64,000 nt of DNA from DAOPZC01 sp035353175 (GCA_035353175.1 DAOPZC010000003.1:155324-219323); one strand, 5' to 3'; positions 18,374 to 27,241 are shown, counted from the first letter of the stretch. Numbers and translations: made by a program. The notes: a model not told the origin generated them from the letters alone.

Positions 18374-18392
18374 AAAGGGTGGACCACCCTTT
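18374..18392. promoter_or_regulatory. Perfect 19-base palindrome upstream of purB
   Basis: AAAGGGTGG, one central A, then CCACCCTTT. It sits 34 bases before the purB start, near weak -10 candidates (TAGCCT 18396, TACAGT 18401), so it could be an operator. A separate hairpin (TTTGCGG / CCGCAAA, 18318-18337) lies just after the pabBC stop but has no T-tract. Confidence 0.45.
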
Positions 18393-18426
18393 CCCTAGCC
18401 TACAGTCTACTCATGGAGTCCCGCGC

Positions 18427-19797
18427 ATGGAAACGATCGATACCTTGACCGCCGTGTCGCCGCTTGACGGCCGTTACGCCTCGAAACTGGACACCCTCCG
18501 GCCCATCTTCTCCGAATTCGGCCTGATCCAACGCCGCGTCGCGGTCGAGATCGCCTGGCTGGAAGCCCTCTGCGATTCGCCCGCCATCCCCGAGGCCCGC
18601 ACCCTCACCGCCGACGAGCGGGAATTCCTGCGGAAGATCGCCGACGACCTGTCCATCGCCGAGGCGCGCCGCGTCAAATCGATCGAGTCCGTAACCAATC
18701 ACGACGTTAAAGCCATCGAGTATTTCATTAAAGAGAAGCTGACTGGCACGCCCCTCGAGAAGCTCGGCGAATTCGTCCACTTCGCCTGCACCTCCGAGGA
18801 CATCAACAACATGGCGCACGCCCTGATGCTGCGCGACGGCCTGCGCGTTCTGCGCGAGTCGCAGGACAAGCTGACCGACGCCCTCGCGGCCTTCGCCGTG
18901 GAAACCCGCGACGCCGCGATGCTGGCCCGCACCCACGGCCAGCACGCCTCGCCCACCACGCTGGGCAAAGAGCTGGCCGTCTTCGTCCATCGCCTGCGCC
19001 GCCAGGCCGAGCAGCTCGACGCGATCATCCTCCCCGCCAAGATGAACGGCGCGGTCGGCAATTTCAACGCGCACCTCTCCGCCTATCCCGACTTGGACTG
19101 GGAAGCGCTGGCGAAATCAGTCATCGAGGGACGCTTCGGCCTCAGCCAGAACGTCCTCACCACGCAGATCGAGTCGCACGACGGCATCGCGGAGCTGTTC
19201 GACGCGCTGGCGCGCTGGAACACCGTGCTGCTCGACCTCGACCGCGACATCTGGGCCTACATCTCGCTCGGCTATCTCGGCCAGAAGACCGTCAAGGGCG
19301 AGATCGGATCCTCCACCATGCCGCACAAGGTCAACCCCATCGACTTCGAAAACAGCGAGGGCAACCTCGGCATGGCCAACGCGATTTTGGAGCACATGGC
19401 CCGCAAGCTGCCGGTCTCGCGCCTGCAGCGCGACCTGACCGACTCCACGGTGCTGCGCAACATGGGCGTGGGCTTCGGCTACTCGCTCACCGCCTATCAG
19501 GCCACGATCAAGGGCCTCGGCAAGATCAAGCTCAACCCGGCCACCCTGGCGGCGGACCTCGACGACGCCTGGGAAGTGCTGGCCGAGCCGATCCAGACCG
19601 TGATGCGCAAGCTGGGCAAGGCCAATCCCTACGAGCAGCTCAAGGAGCTGACGCGCGGCAAGAAGATGACCGCCGAGATCATGCGGCAGTTCATCGAGGG
19701 GCTGGACATCCCCGCCGCCGACAAGCAGCGCCTGCTCGCGTTGACCCCGGCCTCCTATACCGGCATCGCCTCCAAGCTCGTCGACGCGATCCTGTAA
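18427..19797 (+). CDS. purB: Adenylosuccinate lyase
   Basis: 456 residues, the same length as the E. coli-type enzyme. It begins 'METIDTLTAVSPLDGRYASK', has 'CTSEDINNMAHALML', 'ARTHGQHASPTTLGKE' (catalytic histidine) and the fumarase/aspartase-superfamily signature 'GSSTMPHKVNPIDFENSEGN' (catalytic serine loop). It splits adenylosuccinate to AMP and SAICAR to AICAR, both releasing fumarate, in the cytoplasm. The ATG at 18427 has GGAG eight bases upstream; an out-of-frame ATG at 18413 would give only an 11-codon frame. It converges with the 205-residue gene, five bases apart. Confidence 0.97.
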   Translation: METIDTLTAVSPLDGRYASKLDTLRPIFSEFGLIQRRVAVEIAWLEALCDSPAIPEARTLTADEREFLRKIADDLSIAEARRVKSIESVTNHDVKAIEYFIKEKLTGTPLEKLGEFVHFACTSEDINNMAHALMLRDGLRVLRESQDKLTDALAAFAVETRDAAMLARTHGQHASPTTLGKELAVFVHRLRRQAEQLDAIILPAKMNGAVGNFNAHLSAYPDLDWEALAKSVIEGRFGLSQNVLTTQIESHDGIAELFDALARWNTVLLDLDRDIWAYISLGYLGQKTVKGEIGSSTMPHKVNPIDFENSEGNLGMANAILEHMARKLPVSRLQRDLTDSTVLRNMGVGFGYSLTAYQATIKGLGKIKLNPATLAADLDDAWEVLAEPIQTVMRKLGKANPYEQLKELTRGKKMTAEIMRQFIEGLDIPAADKQRLLALTPASYTGIASKLVDAIL

Positions 19798-19802
19798 GTT
19801 TT

Positions 19803-20420
19803 TTAGCCCGCGGCCGACCCGGCCTCCGCACGTGCCAGACTGGGGGTGTGAAAGGCGTCGTTCGGTATGCCGAACGCCAGCAGCCCCAAGACCTGTTCCA
19901 GAACCGCGCCGAGACCGAAAGCTTCCGTGTTGTTGAACACGATGCGCATGCGTGTCGCCGGCTCGGACTCGGCCTTGACGCGCCGCGACACCTCCAACGC
20001 CAGACCGGTGTGCGGTTCGGTTTGGCGGGTCAGGTTGATGAGCGTCGTTGTGTTGCGGCTGTCGTGGTACAGCCCCTTGCCGTCCGCCACGGTCGCCGCC
20101 AGCCCTTTGAAAACCGGCAGCATGTGGCAGAGGTCGCTGAAATTGAGTTTCACGGTGACGCGGCTCGGCCAATCGAACGTGGCGTATTGTCGGTTGTTTT
20201 GCTCGGCCGAACCCGAAGCCACACTTTTCTGCTGGGCGAGCGTCAGGAAGACCGCGCCGTCCCGGTCGCCGCAAGCCGGAACGACCTCGAACCGCGCCGC
20301 ACTGCCGGACCCTTTGCCGTTGGCGTGATAGAACGAAAGCTGCGGCCGATAGGTGCGGGCCGGCGCGTCGTTGTCGAATGGCTTCTGTGCCGTATCAGGG
20401 GTGTTTGTGCTGTTGTTCAT
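19803..20420 (-). CDS. Conserved protein of unknown function, possible nucleic-acid-binding fold
   Basis: 205 residues from the ATG at 20420, which has GAGGAGG seven bases upstream. The N-terminal 30 residues are polar and probably disordered. The rest shows alternating beta strands with two similar parts: 'LSFYHANGKGSGSAARFEVV' to 'VFLTLAQQK', then 'FDWPSRVTVKLNFSDLCHML' with 'LYHDSRNTTTLINL' and 'HTGLALEVSRRV'. A conserved-looking C-terminal helix follows ('EAFGLGAVLEQVLGLLAFGI'). This strand-plus-helix layout recalls PUR-alpha/Whirly-type single-strand-binding folds, but that is a guess. A TG-C-TAAGGT extended -10 lies upstream (20481-20486 region). Confidence 0.65.
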   Translation of the reverse strand: MNNSTNTPDTAQKPFDNDAPARTYRPQLSFYHANGKGSGSAARFEVVPACGDRDGAVFLTLAQQKSVASGSAEQNNRQYATFDWPSRVTVKLNFSDLCHMLPVFKGLAATVADGKGLYHDSRNTTTLINLTRQTEPHTGLALEVSRRVKAESEPATRMRIVFNNTEAFGLGAVLEQVLGLLAFGIPNDAFHTPSLARAEAGSAAG

Positions 20421-20592
20421 GTCCGCCTCCTCGCGTGTTGACAAGATTCCGTCTCACGATCCGTTCGTGAAAACGACATGACCTTAGCACACCCGCGAGG
20501 TCCGCATGTCGCCCGCCAAGCGACATTTTCAGCACCCCTCCGAGAGCCGGCGCATTCAGGTGGCACGCGGCCTCTGGACGCGCCGCTCCGGA

Positions 20593-21105
20593 TCACACCA
20601 TGAGAATCGGCTGATTGAACGTGTCCAGCGCATCGTTGATTTTAAACAGGTCGTACTCGCCCCGCTCGACAAAAAACCGGATGATGAGATCGAAGGGCGT
20701 GCTGCCGGAGAGCGCATAGCCGGCCGAAACGAGCAGCGCCCGCGTCTGATCCAGCGAAAGGCGCAAAGCCAACGCGAAGGCGATCACGGTAACTTTCTTG
20801 GGCTGATAGCGGGGGTCGCTCCGGATTTTCGAGAAGAGCTTGCGGTCGACATGCGCACGCTTGTAGATTTCGACTTCGCTGCAGCCGCTCGCCCGGATGT
20901 GCGCCAGCAAACACCGCGAGAACGGCACCTCCGCGCGGGCGAGATAGGAGGCCAGGCCCGTCGGCGGTTCGCAAACGCGGCCCGGCGACGGCCCGCCCTC
21001 TTCCGCCGGCAGCCGGACAAGATACGCGCGCAGCGCACTCAGCGTCTCGGCATCCAGGCGCGACACCGGCCCGGTGCGACAACACTCGTCTGTTCCATAC
21101 ACCAT
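20593..21105 (-). CDS. Helix-turn-helix protein of the macro-domain-associated type, stand-alone
   Basis: 170 residues. Residues about 58-165 match a conserved helical domain known mostly from Firmicutes, where it often follows a macro or other effector domain: 'FSRCLLAHIRASGCSEVEIY', 'RAHVDRKLFSKIRSDPRYQP', 'LALRLSLDQTRALLVSAGYA' and 'FDLIIRFFVERGEYDLFKIN'. The first part resembles an XRE-like helix-turn-helix. The N-terminal 55 residues carry no recognisable effector domain. The function is unknown; DNA binding is an inference. It lies between the 205-residue gene and the partner-switching operon, in the same direction. Confidence 0.7.
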   Translation of the reverse strand: MVYGTDECCRTGPVSRLDAETLSALRAYLVRLPAEEGGPSPGRVCEPPTGLASYLARAEVPFSRCLLAHIRASGCSEVEIYKRAHVDRKLFSKIRSDPRYQPKKVTVIAFALALRLSLDQTRALLVSAGYALSGSTPFDLIIRFFVERGEYDLFKINDALDTFNQPILMV

Positions 21106-21194
21106 AGCGGCACACCTTTTCGAGACCGTGACAACGGCTGGCTGTTTTCGGGGATCAACCGCGTCGCCTGCGCCCCCTCTCCTTCTCGGGACAT

Positions 21195-21602
21195 TCAGGC
21201 ATTTTTCTTGATGGTGAGGATGTTCTTGCCGTCCTTGTACTCGTAGTCGATGCTGTCCATGCTCTTCTTGACGAGCAGGATGCCGAGGCCGCCGATCTCG
21301 CGCTCCTCGACGGGGAGCGAGGTGTCCGCGTCTTTTTTAGCCAGGGGATTGTAAGGCTTCCCCTGATCGAGAAACTGGATCACCACCTCCAGCGGCTCTT
21401 TGTCCACAGCGCAGCGGACCGTGGCCTCGCCCACCTCCGGGCGATACGCATAGTTGGCGATATTGACAAAGATCTCCTCGACCGCCAGCTCAATCTGCAT
21501 CCGCGCTTTCAAAGGGCAGGCGGACGTCTCAAGCTCGGCCGTGACGAAGTCGATCACCGCCTGCAAGTTTTCAGTCTTGGCCGGAAGGCTCATCTCTTTC
21601 AT
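21195..21602 (-). CDS. RsbW/SpoIIAB-like anti-sigma serine kinase
   Basis: 135 residues with the GHKL ATPase motifs of anti-sigma regulators: N box 'QIELAVEEIFVNIANYAY' (about 40-57), G1 region 'FLDQGKPYNPLAKKD' and G2 'GGLGILLVKKSMDSIDYEY'. In partner switching such a kinase holds a target (classically a sigma factor) and phosphorylates the STAS antagonist. It is the last of five genes; its ATG overlaps the phosphatase stop by four bases. No sigma factor is encoded nearby, so the target is unknown. Confidence 0.88.
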   Translation of the reverse strand: MKEMSLPAKTENLQAVIDFVTAELETSACPLKARMQIELAVEEIFVNIANYAYRPEVGEATVRCAVDKEPLEVVIQFLDQGKPYNPLAKKDADTSLPVEEREIGGLGILLVKKSMDSIDYEYKDGKNILTIKKNA

Positions 21603-23455
21603 TGCGGTCCCCTCCCTTTGTACTCGATCCCGAGCATGGTGATATCGTCAGCCTGTTCCGCGCCCGCCGCGAACAGGTCGATCGCCTGCTTGATGTGTCG
21701 CAACAGACGGGCCACATCCATGTTCCGCGCGGCCTCGGCATTCAGCGTGGCCTCCAGCCGCGACTCCGAAAACAGCGCCTGCTCGGGGTTCAGCGCTTCG
21801 GTCACGCCATCGGTGTAGAGATACAGCGTGTCGCCCGCATTGAGCTGGAGCGTGTTCTGGCTGTAGCGGATTCCTTCCACGCCGCCCAGCACAAAACCGG
21901 GCGGGGCTTTCAGCCACGCGTACGGGCCGCCGGCCCGTTTCAGCAGCGGCGGATTGTGCCCGGCATTGACATAGGAGAACGTCCCCGTATCAAGCTCCAG
22001 CAGGCCCATAAAGGCCGTGACGAACATTCCCACTTCGTTGTTCGCGCAAAGATGCTTGTTCGCCTCCGTGAACACCTTATCGGGCGAAGCGCCCGACTCC
22101 GCCAGATTCTGAATCAGGGTTTTCGCGGTCATCATGAAGAGCGCCGCGGGAATCCCCTTGCCCGACACATCGGCAATCAGCACGACCAAGCGGCGCTCCC
22201 CGATCAGGAAGAAATCGTAGAAGTCCCCGCCCACCTCTTTGGCCGTGTGCATGGTGGCGTAAATCTCGAACTCCTTCCGCTCCGGATAAGGCGGGAAGAC
22301 GTTCGGCAGGGAGGACAACTGGATGGCGCGCGCGAATTCCAGCTCGGCGTCGATCCGGGCCGCCGCCTCGCCGATGGCGTTTTTCAGGGCCGCGACCGTC
22401 GAATTGATGCCCTCCGAGAGCGCGGCGAACTCGGTGTTGGTCTTGACCTCGACCCGCTCGCCCAAATCCCCCTTGGTGATTCTCTCGAGTGAGCGGTTGA
22501 CGCTGTAAATCCCGTCGATCACCACCCGCTGCACAAGGAAAGAGACGAGCACGAACACCACCGCGAAAAGGATCAGATTGCAGACGACCAGCAAGGCCCC
22601 CATCTCATTCCGCCCGACATACATCTCGGAATGCGGCAGGATGCCAACCAGCATGTACTCTTCGTACCGCTGCGACAGGCCGATGTATTTCACCCCCTGG
22701 AGGGTCACCAGAAAGTCCGACTCCCCGGCGAGTTGGGCGGGGGTAAAGCCGTACTCCGCCAGGCTCTTGCCGACAAACGCGCGGTCGTTGACACTGACGA
22801 TCTTGCCGGCATGACCGATGATAATCCGCCCTTTTTTCCCGATGCGCAGACCGGCGGAAAGGTTCTCGATATCGGCCACCTCCATCGCCGTCTGCAGCCG
22901 CTTGGGGTGGTAGCCGATTTGGACGATGCCGGGCATGCCGATGCGGGCGACGCCGGCATACTGGAACATCTCGCCGCTGATGCCTTTTTTCTTAGGCTCC
23001 TGCGCCAAGGCGAAATCCGGATCGCGCAGCGCGGGCATGAATGCGCCGGACTGGTCGGAGGCCGACATGTCATACCCCTCATATTTGGCCGGAACGCTGG
23101 CGATCAGGATGCCTTTCTCGTCCGACACATGGAGCTCATCCACGTCCAGCCGGCGACGAATCTCTTCCAGCTCCCCGCGGTTCTTCAGCACCGAGGGCTG
23201 AAGCGCAACCATTTTCGCGAACGCCCGGGCTTTGGCCAACGCCGTGGCGTCCGCGATCGCGCGGATCGTGGCCACGTTCTCGCGGTTCATCACGATCTGC
23301 TTCCGCGCGTCCTCCATTTTCAGCCTGATGAGCCCCACCGCGTTGTTCTTGGCTTGGCGGGTCTCAATGGAGAAGGAGAGCCCGAAGGTCACCAGGAAGG
23401 CGACCGCCACAAACAGGAAAAGCCATTTTTGAAAGGTTTTGCGCATAGGGCTCAC
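21599..23455 (-). CDS. Membrane sensor with HAMP and SpoIIE-type PP2C phosphatase domain
   Basis: 618 residues if it starts at GTG 23455, three bases after the STAS stop; an ATG at 23446 is equally possible. A membrane helix (about 9-28), a periplasmic Cache-like sensor (about 30-285), a second membrane helix (about 288-310) and a HAMP segment (about 312-365) lead to a PP2C domain with 'EVGGDFYDFF', 'ADVSGKGIPAALFMMTAKT', 'YVNAGHNPPLL' and 'YLYTDGVTEA'. It would dephosphorylate the STAS protein encoded just upstream in response to a periplasmic signal, as RsbU-type enzymes do. Confidence 0.9.
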   Translation of the reverse strand: MSPMRKTFQKWLFLFVAVAFLVTFGLSFSIETRQAKNNAVGLIRLKMEDARKQIVMNRENVATIRAIADATALAKARAFAKMVALQPSVLKNRGELEEIRRRLDVDELHVSDEKGILIASVPAKYEGYDMSASDQSGAFMPALRDPDFALAQEPKKKGISGEMFQYAGVARIGMPGIVQIGYHPKRLQTAMEVADIENLSAGLRIGKKGRIIIGHAGKIVSVNDRAFVGKSLAEYGFTPAQLAGESDFLVTLQGVKYIGLSQRYEEYMLVGILPHSEMYVGRNEMGALLVVCNLILFAVVFVLVSFLVQRVVIDGIYSVNRSLERITKGDLGERVEVKTNTEFAALSEGINSTVAALKNAIGEAAARIDAELEFARAIQLSSLPNVFPPYPERKEFEIYATMHTAKEVGGDFYDFFLIGERRLVVLIADVSGKGIPAALFMMTAKTLIQNLAESGASPDKVFTEANKHLCANNEVGMFVTAFMGLLELDTGTFSYVNAGHNPPLLKRAGGPYAWLKAPPGFVLGGVEGIRYSQNTLQLNAGDTLYLYTDGVTEALNPEQALFSESRLEATLNAEAARNMDVARLLRHIKQAIDLFAAGAEQADDITMLGIEYKGRGPQ

Positions 23456-23458
23456 AGG

Positions 23459-23755
23459 CTATTCGAACGTCAGGATCTCCGTAAAGCCCGTCAGCTCGAA
23501 AACTTCCCGGACCGTCTCGTGGACGTTACGGACGACCATTCCCTCGCGCTTGCCCATCTGCTTCTGGAGCGAAAGAATCACGCGCAGCCCGGCGCTGGAA
23601 ACATAAACCAGCTGCCCGAAATCCAGCGTCAGGTGCGTGACGCCGTCCAGCGAGTTTTTCAGCGCCTCCTCGAGCTGCGGCGCGGTGGCGGTATCCAGCC
23701 GACCCGCAAGCGCCATCGTCAACTTGTCTCCCTCTTGCCGCTTCGTCAGTGTCAT
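23459..23755 (-). CDS. STAS-domain anti-sigma factor antagonist
   Basis: 98 residues, RBS AAGGAG. It is a complete STAS domain with the phosphorylatable serine region 'VYVSSAGLRVILSLQKQ' (about 50-66) and the usual start 'LAGRLDTATAPQLEEAL'. It is the switch protein between the kinase and the phosphatase in the same operon, and it may also contact the RsbW-like tail of the ABC ATPase encoded 13 bases upstream. Confidence 0.92.
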   Translation of the reverse strand: MTLTKRQEGDKLTMALAGRLDTATAPQLEEALKNSLDGVTHLTLDFGQLVYVSSAGLRVILSLQKQMGKREGMVVRNVHETVREVFELTGFTEILTFE

Positions 23756-23768
23756 GTCGTCTATCTCC

Positions 23769-24857
23769 TTAGATCGTGAGTCTCAGTTTGTTTTTTCCCT
23801 CGGCGGACACGCAGGACTGCGTCTTGATCAGCCGCGTGAGAATCCGCACGGAAAGGTCATCCTCTTCGACGTCGTCTTCGAGCGGGTTGTGCGGCGTTCC
23901 GGCGTAAGACAGCGTCAGCTCGACAGCACCGTTCTCTTCGGCATAACCGACGCTGATTGTGATGTCCACGCAAGCCCCCTGCCGCGCGAGAAGCTTATTC
24001 ATCACCAGCTCCTCGATCACCAGCTGGATATTGTAGATCTGCTTCTGCGACAGCATCTGTTTCCGGCCGAACTCCTCGATGCCCGCGTTGAGGCTGTAGA
24101 AGTCGAAATCCCTGGACCGGATCTCGAACACGAACGTCTTGATCTTGTGGATGAAAGCGCGCGTCCTGTCCCGCTGCGGCTTCTCGAAGATCTGCAGCGG
24201 CGGGCCTTCCTCGTAGATGACCCCCTCGTCCATGAACAGCACGCGCGAGGAAACGTCCCGCGCAAACTTCATCTCATGGGTGACGATCATCATGGTCATG
24301 CCCTCGCCGGCCAGTTTGCGGACCACCGCCAAGACCTCGCTGACCATCGTCGGATCGAGCGCGGAGGTCGGCTCGTCGAACAAGACGATCTCAGGGCGCA
24401 TGGCCAGCGCCCGCGCGATGGCGACGCGCTGCTTCTGCCCGCCGGACAATTCGTCGGGGTAGGCATACGCCTTTTCCGCGAGCCCCACCATCGTGAGCAG
24501 CCTCATGCCTTCGTCGAAGGCCGCTTGGCGGCTCATCTTCAGGAGATCGACCGGTCCGAGCATGATGTTTTCGATCACCATCAGGTGCGAGAACAGGTTG
24601 AAGGACTGGAAGACCATCCCCATCTTCCGGCGCAGCTTGAAGACGTCGGTCTTCTTGCCGAGCAGATTGACGCCGTCGATGAGAATCTCGCCGCCGGTCG
24701 GCGTATCGAGCAGGTTGAGGCACCGCAGGAACGTGCTCTTGCCGGTTCCCGAAGGGCCGATGATGGAGATCACCTCGCCTTTTTTGATCTCGACGCTGAC
24801 GTCTTTCAGAACGGCGGTCTCGCCGAAGAACTTGGACAAATGTTTGACGCTGATCAT
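23769..24857 (-). CDS. Polar-amino-acid ABC ATPase fused to an RsbW-like domain
   Basis: 362 residues. Residues 1-245 are a GlnQ/HisP-type ATPase: Walker A 'GPSGTGKST' (34-42), Q-loop 'VFQSFNLF', signature 'LSGGQKQR', Walker B 'IVLFDEPTSALDP' and H-loop 'VTHEMKFA'. Residues about 250-362 are not part of that family. They align with the stand-alone anti-sigma kinase at the end of the operon: 'QIYNIQLVIEELVMNKLLA' matches its N box and 'SYAGTPHNPLEDD' its G1 region, but the glycine-rich G2 box is replaced by 'DLSVRILTRLIK'. The tail may therefore bind partners without ATPase activity. The start overlaps the transporter gene by four bases. Confidence 0.9.
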   Translation of the reverse strand: MISVKHLSKFFGETAVLKDVSVEIKKGEVISIIGPSGTGKSTFLRCLNLLDTPTGGEILIDGVNLLGKKTDVFKLRRKMGMVFQSFNLFSHLMVIENIMLGPVDLLKMSRQAAFDEGMRLLTMVGLAEKAYAYPDELSGGQKQRVAIARALAMRPEIVLFDEPTSALDPTMVSEVLAVVRKLAGEGMTMMIVTHEMKFARDVSSRVLFMDEGVIYEEGPPLQIFEKPQRDRTRAFIHKIKTFVFEIRSRDFDFYSLNAGIEEFGRKQMLSQKQIYNIQLVIEELVMNKLLARQGACVDITISVGYAEENGAVELTLSYAGTPHNPLEDDVEEDDLSVRILTRLIKTQSCVSAEGKNKLRLTI

Positions 24858-27241
24858 GAGCGCACCACCCCCTTCACCACCCGCTTCCGCTGCTTCGGGT
24901 CGACTTTCAGCTCCACCAGCGACAGCAGGGCCGTCACGACATACGCGATGGCGAAATAGATCAGCGCGGTGGCGATCAGCGGAAAGAAGGCTTCGTACGT
25001 GCGGCTCCGGATGATGTCGCTCATTTTGGTCAGGTCCTGGATGGCGATGTAGCCGACCACGGAGGTCATCTTCAGCATCGAAATGAACTCGCCCTTAAAG
25101 ACCGGCAGCTCGTGCCGCACCGCCTGCGGGAACGTGATTTTGGCGAACACCCGCACCCTGTTGAACCCGAGCGCGACCGCCGCCTCAAGCTGCCCCTTGT
25201 CCACCGCGTCGATGCCGGCCCGCATCATCTCCGAAACATAGGCGGCAAAGTTGATGGAAAAGCCGACGACCGCGACCAAGACCGCATTGACGTCCACGCT
25301 GCCGAACACAATGTAATACAAGATCATCAGCAACACGACGATCGGCGTGCCCTGCACCGACCGGATGAAGACCTTGGCCGGAACGTAAAGCCAGGCGGAC
25401 CTCGCGCGGCGCATCGTGCAGACGCCAAAGCCGAGCAGCGTGCCGAAAACCGCGGACAGCGCCGAGATCAGCAGAGTCACGCGGATGCCCTGCAGCACCA
25501 GCTTGTAGCGGTCTTCGACCACAAACGTGCGCCGGAAGCTCTCGGCGAACCCTGCGCAGAGCCGCGTGCCGCGAGTCGGCGCCGTTCCGCCGCCGCTCCC
25601 CTCCGCCACCGTGATCCCGCACCCCGCTGTTTGCGCGGCGGCCGGTTTCTTGACCAAGGCGACCTGCGGGTTGTCGAAATAGCGCGCGGTGAAGTTGACC
25701 TTCTCCCTGCGCTCTTTGGTCGGCGTCATGTTGGAAATGATCACGTCCGCCTTGCCGGACTGCAGCGCGATCACCAGCGCCGAATACTGCATGTCGCAGA
25801 ACTCCACGCGCAGGCCCAGCTCGAAGGCCAAGCGCTCGATCAGCTCGCAGTCGAGCCCCGCGAACGCGTTGTTCCTCACGAAGCAGATGGGCTCCCGATT
25901 GGCCGTGACCGCGGCGCGCAACACCCTGCCGGCAGGGTGGCGCGGAATCTCGACGCTGTCGTAATCCTCGCCTCCCTCCTTGATCCAGCGGGAAATGATC
26001 CGGGCCAGCGTCCCGTCCTCCCGGAACCGCGCGAGCACCTCATCGAGCTGCTTCAGCAGCGCGTCGTTCCCCTTCGCGACAGCGATGGCCGGCCCTTCGT
26101 TCATCAGCCGCTCTGGCAGAAACGCCAAGTCCCGATTATGCTTCACGAAATTGAGCGCCGTGGTGTAGGCGGTGATCACGTAGTCCAGCTTGTTGCCCTG
26201 CAGCGCGGTGACCGCGTCGGCAATATTGTCATAGCTGCCGACGCTCGCGCGGGGATACTTCTCTTCCATATAGAACTCGGCGACAGAGCCCGTCATCACG
26301 CCCACGCGTCCGGTGGCGAGCTTGCTGAGGTCCGTGACCGCCCGCCCCGCCTCCCCGGGCCCCGCACTTTCCGCTGCCGCCTTCTTGATCAGCAGGGCCT
26401 GCCCGCCGGAATAATAGGGGATGGTGAAATCCACGCTTTTCTTGCGCTCTTCCGTGATGGTCATACACCCCGCGACCATGTCGACCTTTTCGGCCTGGAG
26501 CGCGCTGAGCAGCGCGCCGAAATTCATCGGCACCCGCTCGATCTTCATGTTCAGGGCATGCGCGATGCGGACCGCCAGCTCCACGTCGAGCCCGAGCGAC
26601 GCGCCCTGGTCGCCGACGTAGCTCATCGGCTCGGTCACCGTGTCGTGCCCGAAGCGGAGGACGCCGGCGCGGCCGTCGAACCCGTCCCGGCCCGCGAGGT
26701 CGGGTAGCTTTTTGGAGGACGCATCGGCTCCGAACCACTTGTCCTCCATCGCCTTCATCGTGCCGTCTATTTTGAAGCGCGCGATCACCTCGGACGCCTT
26801 CTGGCCCAGCGGATCGCCTTTCCGGACAGCCAAGCCATAGTGGTCTACGCAGATCAGCTCCGGCAGGATCGCGAGATCGGGGAACTGCGCCGCGACCAGC
26901 CGGGCCACCGGCGCATCGGCGGCCCACGCGGCAACCTTGCCCGCGCGGACGGCCTGGATCATCGCGGAGGCGTCGTTGAAATACATGTGCGTCACATCGG
27001 GCACTACACGATCGATGCTGACGTCGAATGCCGTTCCCGTCAAAGATGCGATCTTCTTCCCTTTGAAATCGGCCAGACGGGTCAGCGGCTTGCCCGCCGC
27101 ATCTTGTGTCCCAGCAGACACCGACGCCTCAGAGGCCGCCTTGACCGGGTTGTCGCGCTCCTCTTGTGAACACCCCAGCAGCAGCCACAGGCCCAACGAC
27201 ACAGAAAACGCAACACGCCCATTGCGCTCCGCTTTGTGCAT
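24854..27241 (-). CDS. Lipoprotein fusion: permuted substrate-binding lobes plus ABC permease
   Basis: 795 residues from the ATG at 27241 (a TTG three codons earlier is unlikely). A lipobox 'LLLGCS' ends the signal peptide. The exported part is arranged as a second-lobe fragment ('FKGKKIASLTGTAFDV', about 60-175), a full SBP_bac_3 domain ('LRFGHDTVTEPMSYVGDQGA' onward, about 190-435) and a first-lobe fragment ('LRAAVTANREPICFVRNN' to 'NFTARYFDNPQVALVKK', about 460-560). The permease follows (about 590-795), with the EAA loop 'EAAVALGFNRVRVFAKITFP'. It imports or senses amino-acid-like ligands with the ATPase encoded next. Confidence 0.9.
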   Translation of the reverse strand: MHKAERNGRVAFSVSLGLWLLLGCSQEERDNPVKAASEASVSAGTQDAAGKPLTRLADFKGKKIASLTGTAFDVSIDRVVPDVTHMYFNDASAMIQAVRAGKVAAWAADAPVARLVAAQFPDLAILPELICVDHYGLAVRKGDPLGQKASEVIARFKIDGTMKAMEDKWFGADASSKKLPDLAGRDGFDGRAGVLRFGHDTVTEPMSYVGDQGASLGLDVELAVRIAHALNMKIERVPMNFGALLSALQAEKVDMVAGCMTITEERKKSVDFTIPYYSGGQALLIKKAAAESAGPGEAGRAVTDLSKLATGRVGVMTGSVAEFYMEEKYPRASVGSYDNIADAVTALQGNKLDYVITAYTTALNFVKHNRDLAFLPERLMNEGPAIAVAKGNDALLKQLDEVLARFREDGTLARIISRWIKEGGEDYDSVEIPRHPAGRVLRAAVTANREPICFVRNNAFAGLDCELIERLAFELGLRVEFCDMQYSALVIALQSGKADVIISNMTPTKERREKVNFTARYFDNPQVALVKKPAAAQTAGCGITVAEGSGGGTAPTRGTRLCAGFAESFRRTFVVEDRYKLVLQGIRVTLLISALSAVFGTLLGFGVCTMRRARSAWLYVPAKVFIRSVQGTPIVVLLMILYYIVFGSVDVNAVLVAVVGFSINFAAYVSEMMRAGIDAVDKGQLEAAVALGFNRVRVFAKITFPQAVRHELPVFKGEFISMLKMTSVVGYIAIQDLTKMSDIIRSRTYEAFFPLIATALIYFAIAYVVTALLSLVELKVDPKQRKRVVKGVVRS

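Noticed and set aside
18413..18448. An 11-codon ORF (MESRAWKRSIP) overlapping the purB start
   Set aside because: It probably exists only because GGAG and the start context of purB contain an ATG; no attenuator-like structure follows.
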